This document shows positions 8,164-15,511 of a stretch of 64,000 nucleotides of DNA, piece after piece. The notes under the pieces were generated by a model. The model was not told where the DNA came from, ran no database searches, and was given only the letters and a program-made list of their open reading frames with translations. The stretch's first letter is position 1, and each line of letters opens with the position of its first letter. The translations under genes and the position numbers were made by a program. The stretch is from JAGDZR01 sp049115695. GTDB taxonomy: Bacteria; Bacteroidota; Bacteroidia; Cytophagales; Cyclobacteriaceae. The stretch lies in assembly GCA_049115695.1 (NCBI GenBank), contig JAGDZR010000006.1:1-64000 (forward strand), in the 5' to 3' direction.

Positions 8164-8683
8164 AGGTAAACTTAATGGTTACTTCTACTTCTTCTGCTAT
8201 ATTGTAAAACACGGCTTTTGGTATTTTGATTTTATAGTCTTCCAACCGAACCGTAAAAACTGACTCAATTGTCACCTCATTCGCATCACTGATAATACTT
8301 CCTTCAGCCACAATGTCTCTGGACACACCATGAATGGTCAGCTCTCCAATAGCTGTTACTCGTTGTGACCCTTCTTTTGCTGCAAAGTTTTCAATGACCC
8401 CTTTGAAAGTAGATTTCGGATATTTATCCGATTCCAGATAATTTTCATTGAAGTGTTCCTGCATCAGTTCTTTTTCAAACTGAAAAGCATCAATTGGTAT
8501 TGAAAACGCCATTTCTCCAGATGAAATATCAATCACACTTTTACCTTTTTGGTTGACTGCTTCAATATCCTCAACCACTCCATCTGAATAAAATCGAATG
8601 TATGACTCGGTACTTACATATTGTTGAGCTTGCCCAACGGTGAATACCAAAACAAGCACTAATAGTAGTAAAAACCTCATCAT
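8144..8683 (-). CDS. YceI family lipocalin-like periplasmic protein
   Basis: This 179-residue protein has a signal peptide ending GQAQ and a YceI fold that binds isoprenoid-like lipids in characterised relatives. The recognisable segments are SDKYPKSTFKGVIENF and GELTIHGVSRDIV, which correspond to the conserved family strand and the turn after it. The ATG overlaps the stop of the upstream lipoprotein gene (TAATG), showing coupling. In Bacteroidota such proteins often accompany electron-transfer or stress operons. Here its neighbours are a lipoprotein with a c-type heme-like motif and a DUF5777 barrel. Confidence 0.85.
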   Translation of the reverse strand: MMRFLLLLVLVLVFTVGQAQQYVSTESYIRFYSDGVVEDIEAVNQKGKSVIDISSGEMAFSIPIDAFQFEKELMQEHFNENYLESDKYPKSTFKGVIENFAAKEGSQRVTAIGELTIHGVSRDIVAEGSIISDANEVTIESVFTVRLEDYKIKIPKAVFYNIAEEVEVTIKFTYAPYKK

Positions 8684-9459
8684 TAATTATCTGGAGCCCC
8701 ACAATCCACCCAGTCACTGATCAGCTCTATATCGTGCTGATCCAATGGGCCTGAAGGAGGCATTGTTCCAGCTGTTGTTCTGTTTTGTATTTTAGAAGCT
8801 GCAGCAATCATTGCGTCTTTTGTATCCATTAACGGACTCTGGTTGTTCAGATGACACCCTGATTTTGCACAGTTGAGCTCAATAATAGGTACAATATCAG
8901 CATCCAGACTCACTCCGATTTTCACAGTACTTGACTTAGTCTCACAGCCATTTCCATCTCTAACTGTCACAAAATATTCACCGCTTGCCAGAGACTGAAA
9001 TGTTGAGGATGATCCAAATTCGTCTCCATTTAGCCCATATTGATATTCTCCATTTCCACCAGACGCATCCACGGATATTTCACCATCATCATTGCCACAT
9101 CCCGAAACAGATAGGGTCACTCCAATAGCTTCATCACTTTGAAAAGTGACTTCACTGGTAGATACACATCCATTTTCATCTTTTACAAAAACTAAATAAC
9201 TACCAACCTCCAAATCATCAAAAACACCGGAAGTTTGATATTGAGTAGTGTCAATTGCATACCGATAAGGCGATTTACCACCTGTTGCGGCTACTTCAAA
9301 TGATCCTGCGGTATTGCAAGTGGGATCAGTTGATGTTATAACTGAAAGAGACAGATCAGATTCAGAACAGTCTAATTTCATGTCTTCCCCATTATCAGAA
9401 GTACAGGAAATCAACATCACAAGTATTATTGCGTAATAAGTAAATAGACGATAATTCAT
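8683..9459 (-). CDS. SprB-repeat lipoprotein with c-type heme-like motif
   Basis: The 258-residue protein begins with a lipoprotein signal (VMLISC). Two SprB-like repeats follow (about 45-180), each with a SGG/ATGG-SPY-Y pattern and NGC near the end (GGKSPYRYAID and GGNGEYQYGLN). The C-terminal part resembles small cytochromes found in surface proteins: CAKSGCH, a CX4CH heme attachment-like motif, then a distal MPP that could supply the axial methionine. CX4CH is longer than the usual CXXCH, so covalent heme is plausible but unproven. It is the first gene of an operon with a YceI protein and a DUF5777 barrel. Confidence 0.75.
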   Translation of the reverse strand: MNYRLFTYYAIILVMLISCTSDNGEDMKLDCSESDLSLSVITSTDPTCNTAGSFEVAATGGKSPYRYAIDTTQYQTSGVFDDLEVGSYLVFVKDENGCVSTSEVTFQSDEAIGVTLSVSGCGNDDGEISVDASGGNGEYQYGLNGDEFGSSSTFQSLASGEYFVTVRDGNGCETKSSTVKIGVSLDADIVPIIELNCAKSGCHLNNQSPLMDTKDAMIAAASKIQNRTTAGTMPPSGPLDQHDIELISDWVDCGAPDN

Positions 9460-9481
9460 ATTTTGGCAAGTTTAGTAGCTA

Positions 9482-9961
9482 TCAATTGTCTTTATAGAAA
9501 GTCTCATCCTCTACTTTCAGTAATTCCCAGGTGTGGTCCGACATGAGTTTGACTTCAGCAATAAATGCCTCATATGGGAAACTCTTGCCCCACTCGTCAG
9601 GGCTCACCATGGATAAAACGTCTTTTTTGTTTTTTTTGTGATAGAGGTAATAGACTTTATTCATTACCGGGCTAAATCCCATTTCAGATTGATAGATCCG
9701 CTCTGAAATATCAACCCGTTTCTTGAGATACTGTGCTTGTTCCATCAAGGTTTGCATTTGCTCAAACAGCTGCCTGTATTGACGATCTGTCTGATCATGC
9801 ATAGCTGCAATAGCATTTCCTTTGATTCTCCCTTTGTCCTCGGGCTTTATAATAGCACTACCTACATTATGAGCAAACGCTATCAACCCTGGAATATCAG
9901 TGATTTTTTCACGCTCTCTTTCAAGATCTAGTTTGGTGATGTCTATTTTTTTGCCTCTCAT
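9482..9961 (-). CDS. DUF2452 family protein
   Basis: This 159-residue cytoplasmic protein matches the pattern I know for DUF2452: an N-terminal LDLEREREKITDIPGLIAF, a GNAIAAMHDQTDRQ segment and a predicted coiled coil at about 85-115. The function is unknown. Its ATG overlaps the stop of an upstream 46-residue membrane protein gene (ATGA), so the two are likely co-expressed. It lies just downstream of that gene and 22 bases before the heme-lipoprotein operon on the same strand, so read-through into that operon is possible. Confidence 0.75.
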   Translation of the reverse strand: MRGKKIDITKLDLEREREKITDIPGLIAFAHNVGSAIIKPEDKGRIKGNAIAAMHDQTDRQYRQLFEQMQTLMEQAQYLKKRVDISERIYQSEMGFSPVMNKVYYLYHKKNKKDVLSMVSPDEWGKSFPYEAFIAEVKLMSDHTWELLKVEDETFYKDN

Positions 9962-10098
9962 GGATTGGTCACTCGCTCCTGTAAATTCTTTTTAGCACCG
10001 GGCCATGTCGTCCTCTGACTAATGTCAATGCCGATTAATATCATGATTAAAAAGAAAATTGCCATGATTATGAAGAAAATCTTTTTGGATCGTTTCAT
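9958..10098 (-). CDS. Small single-span membrane protein (46 aa)
   Basis: This frame starts at ATG 10098 with an AAGGTG ribosome site five bases upstream. It encodes MKRSKKIFFIIMAIFFLIMI followed by further hydrophobic residues and a polar tail ending QERVTNP. A basic N-terminus and a helix over residues 7-24 predict one membrane span. The stop overlaps the DUF2452 start by ATGA, which supports it as a real gene. No family is recognised. Chance cannot be excluded for so short a frame, but the coupling, ribosome site and membrane profile agree. Confidence 0.6.
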   Translation of the reverse strand: MKRSKKIFFIIMAIFFLIMILIGIDISQRTTWPGAKKNLQERVTNP

Positions 10099-10142
10099 AT
10101 TTGCACCTTAACATCAAATTTGACCATTTAGTTTGACTCATT

Positions 10143-10517
10143 ATGAATATTAAAGGGAAATTGCTCGAAAAATTTGACACACAACAAGTCACTGATTCTT
10201 TTCGTAAAAGAGAGTTTGTAGTGGAATATGTTGAAAACCCGCAGTTTCCTGAATTCATCAAATTTGAAATGATTCAGGCCAATTGTGATCAACTTGACTC
10301 GATCAGTGTGGGTGCTGAACTGAACATACAATTCAACCTAAAAGGCCGGAAATGGACTGATCCTCAGGGAAATGTTAAATATTTCAACAGTCTTCAGGCT
10401 TGGAGAGTTGAACCAGGGGAATCCTCAGCAGCTCCTGATCAAGATGCGCCTCCGGCAAGTGACAATCCTGAATGGATCAACCAGAGCTTTTCTGAGGATG
10501 ATGATCTTCCGTTCTAG
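10143..10517 (+). CDS. DUF3127 OB-fold protein with SSB-like acidic C-terminal tip
   Basis: This 124-residue protein has the DUF3127 pattern: MNIKGKLLEKFDTQQVTDSF, KREFVVEYVENPQFPEFIKF, and a core resembling a single-domain OB fold with SLQAWRVE. After a Pro/Ala/Ser/Asp-rich linker (about 92-115) it ends EDDDLPF, nearly the same as the DDDIPF tip by which bacterial SSB recruits repair and replication proteins. It could bind nucleic acid or present this tip to SSB-interacting partners; this is inferred. It is monocistronic, with a divergent small membrane protein gene upstream. Confidence 0.75.
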   Translation: MNIKGKLLEKFDTQQVTDSFRKREFVVEYVENPQFPEFIKFEMIQANCDQLDSISVGAELNIQFNLKGRKWTDPQGNVKYFNSLQAWRVEPGESSAAPDQDAPPASDNPEWINQSFSEDDDLPF

Positions 10518-10523
10518 CGATAA

Positions 10524-10784
10524 TTAAGACCTCTTCTTCCTGAAGGTAATGGGAATATAGTCATCTGTCGGGATACCAATATGCGCTAGATCCCAGTCAT
10601 TATCATAATCAGCAACTAAGTTTTTAATACATTCTACACGATCATCACTAGGGTAGGAACATTCTTCCCAATAGAATATTTCTACTCGATAGTGATATTG
10701 TTTTTTAATTCCGTTTACCCTTACCTCAACCTCAACCTCCTGTTCTTCGTTTAGTTGAGGGATTTCAATACCAATAATGCTCAT
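10524..10784 (-). CDS. Hypothetical small acidic protein (86 aa)
   Basis: No family is recognised. The 86-residue product is acidic, starts MSIIGIEIPQLNEEQEVEVE, contains a mostly beta-strand-like stretch with aromatic residues (QYHYRVEIFYWEE), and ends with a basic FRKKRS. It has no signal peptide or membrane segment. It is convergent with the DUF3127 gene, with only six bases between stops. Codon use resembles neighbouring genes, which supports coding. Confidence 0.55.
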   Translation of the reverse strand: MSIIGIEIPQLNEEQEVEVEVRVNGIKKQYHYRVEIFYWEECSYPSDDRVECIKNLVADYDNDWDLAHIGIPTDDYIPITFRKKRS

Positions 10785-10897
10785 AATACAAATTTGATTA
10801 AGTTTCTATATTTTGGCAGATCAAAAAACGTACCCATCAACACTAATCGCTGGTTATCAGCATATTATGAATTTCACCAGCAAACAATGTGACTCAA

Positions 10898-11446
10898 ATG
10901 CGTACAATTATGTGTTCGAATAAGCACAGATTTCAATATTCTTTCATTATTGCGGTTGCAATATTGGGTACAATCATTACTGGTTGCGGTCAAACAGAAA
11001 AAGAAAAACGCCCATCCCCATTCACCTTTGATCAACTAAATCTAAACGGAGACTCCCTGTATATAGGATATAGTAGTCCGAGGGTTCGAGAAAGAACGAT
11101 CTGGGGGAAACTCGTGCCTTACGGAAAGATGTGGCGAACGGGAGCCAATGAAGCCACCGTTTTCAAAACTTCCAAAGACATCATACTTAATGACACCTTA
11201 CTTACAGCAGGGAGCTATTCTGTTTTCACAATTCCCGATGAAAGACAATGGACGCTTATCTTCAACAAGGATTGGGAACTATGGGGATCGTACTACTATA
11301 ATGAAGATAATGATGCATTGAGACTCCCCATTGAACCTAATCGTTCAAGTGAGTTCAGCGAAGAAATGAAATTTGAGTTAAGTGAAAATGCTTTAAACTT
11401 TCACTGGGAAAATCTCACCTTTAGTGTGAGTATCGATTCGGAATGA
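10898..11446 (+). CDS. DUF2911 family lipoprotein
   Basis: The protein of about 182 residues belongs to DUF2911, a Bacteroidota family of unknown function. Typical blocks are IGYSSPRVRERTIWG, LVPYGKMWRTGANEAT, TLLTAGSYSVFTIPDERQW and KDWELWG. The N-terminus holds a hydrophobic segment and lipobox-like IITGC, so the mature protein is probably membrane-anchored in the periplasm. A GTG at 10889 and an ATG at 10910 are alternative starts; 10898 was chosen as the first ATG. The 3' end nearly meets a convergent DUF302 gene. Confidence 0.8.
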   Translation: MRTIMCSNKHRFQYSFIIAVAILGTIITGCGQTEKEKRPSPFTFDQLNLNGDSLYIGYSSPRVRERTIWGKLVPYGKMWRTGANEATVFKTSKDIILNDTLLTAGSYSVFTIPDERQWTLIFNKDWELWGSYYYNEDNDALRLPIEPNRSSEFSEEMKFELSENALNFHWENLTFSVSIDSE

Positions 11447-11450
11447 TCAA

Positions 11451-11900
11451 TTATTTGCTTCGTAAAGTTTCATTTACGACACGGACCATCAATGAGGTCA
11501 TTTGATTTAACGTCTCATGACATCCATTAATTAAAAAACGCCTTCGCATAAGCTGCGGATCTACGTATCCGATGTAAATATCTCCATGCTCCTCAAAAAC
11601 CATTATTTTCATAGGTAAGTCCAACGCAGCTGTTTGAGAACATCCGATGAGTTGCGAGGTGAGCACAGGATCTTCAAATAGGACAACATTAGTACTGTCA
11701 ATATCCATACCACGCTCACTGGCGATTGCGTGGTGAGAAACTGTTTCAAAGAATATCAAATTCTTTTTCTCAATGATCTCAACCAATTTATCAGTTGTTG
11801 TCTGTACTGAAACTTTGGATCGATAAACGGTTAAATTCTGTGCTGAACAATAACTTGCTCCTATCGTGAAGAGGAGAATAAAGATAGATATACGACTCAT
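11451..11900 (-). CDS. DUF302 domain periplasmic protein
   Basis: The 149-residue product has a signal peptide ending YCSAQ and then a DUF302 domain. Conserved points are TVYRSKVSVQTTTDKLVEII, the histidine-containing SHHAIASERG, VLFEDPVLTSQLIGCSQTAALDLPMKI and YIGYVDP. DUF302 proteins are small periplasmic or cytoplasmic proteins of unclear biochemical role. It is a single gene, convergent with the DUF2911 gene and divergent from the phosphatase gene at 12052. Confidence 0.8.
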   Translation of the reverse strand: MSRISIFILLFTIGASYCSAQNLTVYRSKVSVQTTTDKLVEIIEKKNLIFFETVSHHAIASERGMDIDSTNVVLFEDPVLTSQLIGCSQTAALDLPMKIMVFEEHGDIYIGYVDPQLMRRRFLINGCHETLNQMTSLMVRVVNETLRSK

Positions 11901-12051
11901 TGCTGAACTAAATCTGTTCGAAAGTGGTGATCAATTGAAAAATGAAAGCTACTGTCAATTGTACATCTTACAAAATTTTTAACTGAAAAATGGACAGTCA
12001 AACCATTGGAAGACTTATTTTTAACGTCAAAAGAGATTCCATCGGCATAGT

Positions 12052-13971
12052 ATGAACTTATATATAAAACTCACTCTGATCTGTCTTTTCCTAGTCGTAG
12101 TAAGCGGTTCGACGTTGTTTTATTTCACAAACAACAAATACCAAAACGCACTCAAGGAGGAAATTTCATCATCAGTTTGGTACAAGGCAAATCAGTCCGT
12201 CAATGACATATATGGGTTTATTACTGCTCGTGTAGGCGAATTAACAACTATCGCAGGGTCTTCAGAGCTAACGTCTCCGGACCAATCAAGTGATGCGATC
12301 AGCGGAATGTTGAGAAATGCAAAGTCGTCCAACAGGTATTTGCAGGAACTCATGTTATACGATCTCAATGATGAGCTCATCGCATCAACAGGTTCTTCCG
12401 ACAACCCAAATCCCATTAAATTCTGGGGAAACCTAACTGATCTTTCCCCAAGCGCGGCAAATATCTCATTGGACAAGTCAAACAATCCAGTAATCAAACT
12501 AGCCACTGCAGTTCGTCAGGATGGTGAAATCAGTTCAGTGTTGGTTACCCATATTCCTTTACAGGAATTGAGAGCCATCGCTAATAACATTTCCATCGGT
12601 GACGATCAGGAAAGAACTTTAAGTCTTGAACTTATTGATTCGAAAGGACTGGTTTTGTTTTCCAGCGTAGATCAAAAAGCAGCCCTAAAAACCAGGCTCA
12701 ACAATTTCGATGAAATCAAAAACATTGGATCCGGGCAGGAACTTACTTACCATAAAACTGATGAATCAGTTTATGTAGTGGCAAGAAAAAAGCAACTCGA
12801 CTTATTGACAAGTGAAAAATGGACCATGGTGTTAAGCGCGGCGAATGAAGTCGTTTTCGCACCGCTCGATAAGATTAAAAATCAACTTATTTGGGTCATT
12901 ATTCCAGTATTGTTGGTTTCAATCGTTTTAGCTCTGATTGCAGCTCACAATTTTGTTAAACCCATAGCAAGATTATCTGAGGTGGCCAGTGAAATGGGCA
13001 AAGGTAATTTTGAACTAGACATTAAAGTTAGTTCCAAGAATGAAGTTGGTATACTTGCCGCAGAACTTCAGCGGGCGTCTGAAACGCTCAATAGTCGTAT
13101 AGAAGATCAAAGAGATCTTAACAGGAAACTCGAAGAACAGAAAAACGAAATCTCAATTCAAAAAGAGCAAATTGAGGAGTCTAATCAGCAAATGAAAGAT
13201 TCAATCTCATATGCGCGTAGGATTCAGGGATCACTGCTTCCTGATATCAGTGGCCTTCAGAGATTTTCGAAAGATGCAATGGTCTATTATAAGCCAAAGG
13301 ACATTGTGAGTGGAGACTTCTACTGGTTTGAAAGAGTGAGAAAAGGAAGGAATGATTACCTCATCATTGCCTGTGCTGACTGTACAGGTCATGGGGTACC
13401 AGGTGCGATTATGTCTATCATGGGTAGTAATCAGCTAACAAATATTGTATACTACCAAAACTACCTTGAACCTAAGAAAATAATAGCCAGACTTGATAAG
13501 GCCATCAAATTCGAACTTTACAGAGAAGAAGATAAGGATAAGGTCAAGAAAGACGGAATGGAGATTGGGGTTTGCGTGATTAGTCTTGATGATCTTTCAA
13601 TGGAATTTGCTGGAGTAGGTATTCCGCTTTACCTGGTACGTGAAAACAACCTTGAGATAGTCAAGGCGGTAAAAGCAATGGCAGGTGGAATGACTGGGGA
13701 AGAGCGAGACATTGAAAACCAACTAAGTGCTGAGAAAATACAGTTATCGGTTGGTGATAAAATCTATATGGCTTCTGATGGCTTTCAGGATCAATTTGGC
13801 GGCAAGCAGGACAAAAAATTCATGGTCAAAAAATTCCGAGACTTACTACTTGATACTTCAAAGGAAAGCATGACAGATCAGGCCAAAAAGATTGAAGAAG
13901 AATACGAGGCGTGGAAGCAGGATACACCTCAGACAGATGACGTTTGCGTCATTGGTGTTGAAATAAACTAG
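12052..13971 (+). CDS. SiaA-like membrane sensor with HAMP and PP2C (SpoIIE) phosphatase
   Basis: This 639-residue protein has a TM helix (about 5-27), an extracytoplasmic sensor region (28-275), a second TM (281-300), HAMP (302-350), a coiled coil (350-395) and a PP2C/SpoIIE domain (405-638). The phosphatase motifs are intact: SGDFYW, ADCTGHGVPGA, ASDGFQDQ and QTDDVCV supply the metal-binding aspartates. In the Pseudomonas Sia system SiaA dephosphorylates SiaC. SiaB-like and SiaC-like genes lie 3.8 kb downstream on the same strand, separated by an opposing three-gene block, so it is the likely partner. The ligand sensed is unknown. It is a single gene with a short leader. Confidence 0.85.
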   Translation: MNLYIKLTLICLFLVVVSGSTLFYFTNNKYQNALKEEISSSVWYKANQSVNDIYGFITARVGELTTIAGSSELTSPDQSSDAISGMLRNAKSSNRYLQELMLYDLNDELIASTGSSDNPNPIKFWGNLTDLSPSAANISLDKSNNPVIKLATAVRQDGEISSVLVTHIPLQELRAIANNISIGDDQERTLSLELIDSKGLVLFSSVDQKAALKTRLNNFDEIKNIGSGQELTYHKTDESVYVVARKKQLDLLTSEKWTMVLSAANEVVFAPLDKIKNQLIWVIIPVLLVSIVLALIAAHNFVKPIARLSEVASEMGKGNFELDIKVSSKNEVGILAAELQRASETLNSRIEDQRDLNRKLEEQKNEISIQKEQIEESNQQMKDSISYARRIQGSLLPDISGLQRFSKDAMVYYKPKDIVSGDFYWFERVRKGRNDYLIIACADCTGHGVPGAIMSIMGSNQLTNIVYYQNYLEPKKIIARLDKAIKFELYREEDKDKVKKDGMEIGVCVISLDDLSMEFAGVGIPLYLVRENNLEIVKAVKAMAGGMTGEERDIENQLSAEKIQLSVGDKIYMASDGFQDQFGGKQDKKFMVKKFRDLLLDTSKESMTDQAKKIEEEYEAWKQDTPQTDDVCVIGVEIN

Positions 13972-14001
13972 ATAGAAAGGTCAATTAATTACAGGGGGTG
14001 C

Positions 14002-14235
14002 TCAACTAAGTACCCCTTCCTCAATTTGCATATCGTACAGTTCTGACAAAGTAGCGTTGAAGGCTTCCAGTAAATTCTGAGGAATGACCAAGGATTCATT
14101 AGCGTTCTCAAATTCTTTTAGACTGTAACCAGCGTCCTTGATCGCCGACATGTTTTTGAGTAATATTCTAGGCCAACATTGTGGGGTAATGTTATCGGTG
14201 CACCAATTCTTATAGCTAATTGCTCTCACTTCCAT
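14002..14235 (-). CDS. Hypothetical small protein encoded with the response regulator (77 aa)
   Basis: No family is recognised. The product has 77 residues, is probably helical and soluble, and ends EEGVLS. Its ATG at 14235 follows the response regulator stop by one base, so it is the last gene of a histidine kinase, response regulator, small-protein operon. It may be an accessory protein of that pathway. The 3' end shares a short GGGGT/ACCCC inverted repeat (about 13994-14018) that may be a weak two-way terminator between it and the phosphatase gene. Confidence 0.55.
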   Translation of the reverse strand: MEVRAISYKNWCTDNITPQCWPRILLKNMSAIKDAGYSLKEFENANESLVIPQNLLEAFNATLSELYDMQIEEGVLS

Positions 14236-14236
14236 T

Positions 14237-15487
14237 CTACCCTAATTTGAAACCAAATATTGAAATATCATCACTCATCCCGGCATTAGTTGTCCAATCA
14301 TCAATGGTTTGCTCAAGGAACTTGCATTGATCAGCCATGGGTTTACCCTGAACAGATTTGAGTAACTCTTCAAACTTCTCTCTCGAGAATTTAACCCCAT
14401 CATCATTAAGTTGATTCAGGAATCCATTTGAGAACATGTAAAACGTCTGATCATCTTTGATTTCTATCCGATCGGCACGAAGCATAGCCAAATGATCTTC
14501 ACTATCCCCCTCGAGAACTACCATCTCTTCTCCATTGAAGACAATCATGTCCTGATTCAATCCGCTGAACTGAAATGACCTGGCATTGTTATCAATCACA
14601 ACCACCGAAGCTCTCAAATCACAATACAACTCTTTAGATCCGGCAGCATCCAATTCTTCTTTGAGATATTTAATAATGTCTCCGGAGTGAAATATTTTTT
14701 GATCCTGTACTAGCTCATTGAGAATAGAATCCGCAATTAAGGTCTTCAAGGAACCAACAATACCTTTACCATCAAACTCCAATACAGCGGCAGCTGTGTA
14801 GTCTTCCGTTCTAAAATTCAAACTTGTCGTCCAAATGAACTCTTCACTAAAGAAATATCGGGTTCGATACATCGTGAAGTGATCCTTGAAAAGCCTATCA
14901 AGATATCTATCAGAAGGCAGCATAGACATCTGCAACTGGCCGGCATATTTGATAGAGGAAATCAAACGCTCATTGATGTCATTAAGTTCTTTTGTGCGTT
15001 CAAGGACTTTTCGTTCCAGAACAGTATTGGTATCTTCAAGATCTTTGATATGCTCCTCACTGTCCTTGGCTTCCTGATAAGCCTCAAGCCCCTTATCCAG
15101 GACAGCCTTCATCTCATCAAAATTCCATGGCTTGGTGATATACTTATATATACCACATCTGTTGATCCCATCCTTAATCGCCTCAATATCGGTGAATCCC
15201 GTCAGGATAATCTTGATTGATTCTGGATGATCGGGAAGAATTTTTTCCAAAAACTCCGTTCCGGTCATTTCCGGCATTCGCTGATCGGTGATGATCATCT
15301 CGATCTCCTCCTCATTGAGCAAGTCCATTGCTTCAAGTGGAGAAGCTGCTGTATATATATTATAAAATCGTCTGAAATTAGACTTAAATACCCGCAGATT
15401 CGTCTCCTCATCATCGACATATAGCACCGAATACTTCTTTTTCTTTGAAGTTGATCCTCCGGTTGATTTATCGATTGTCTGTTCCAT
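14237..15487 (-). CDS. Response regulator with degenerate PP2C/SpoIIE output domain
   Basis: The 416-residue protein has a receiver domain (about 18-135) with acidic pocket D25/D26, phosphoacceptor D68 in IITDQRMPEMTG, T96 and K119. A coiled coil (140-180) leads to SSIKYAGQLQMSMLP and a PP2C-like domain (195-416). In that domain the metal ligands are altered relative to the SiaA-like neighbour: GDFYW becomes EEFIW (214-219), ADCTGHG becomes LEFDGKG (236-242) and SDGF becomes SNGF (353-356), while DD at 406-407 is kept. It may be a pseudophosphatase that binds rather than hydrolyses phosphoprotein; this is inferred. The cognate kinase is probably the gene just upstream. Confidence 0.85.
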   Translation of the reverse strand: MEQTIDKSTGGSTSKKKKYSVLYVDDEETNLRVFKSNFRRFYNIYTAASPLEAMDLLNEEEIEMIITDQRMPEMTGTEFLEKILPDHPESIKIILTGFTDIEAIKDGINRCGIYKYITKPWNFDEMKAVLDKGLEAYQEAKDSEEHIKDLEDTNTVLERKVLERTKELNDINERLISSIKYAGQLQMSMLPSDRYLDRLFKDHFTMYRTRYFFSEEFIWTTSLNFRTEDYTAAAVLEFDGKGIVGSLKTLIADSILNELVQDQKIFHSGDIIKYLKEELDAAGSKELYCDLRASVVVIDNNARSFQFSGLNQDMIVFNGEEMVVLEGDSEDHLAMLRADRIEIKDDQTFYMFSNGFLNQLNDDGVKFSREKFEELLKSVQGKPMADQCKFLEQTIDDWTTNAGMSDDISIFGFKLG

Positions 15488-15511
15488 TTCTATGTTTTAC
15501 AGGCTTATCAA

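Noticed and set aside
13994..14018. GGGGT/ACCCC repeat as a terminator between the phosphatase and the small hypothetical gene
   Set aside because: The stem is short, the loop long and no T tract follows on either strand, so it is only mentioned in passing.
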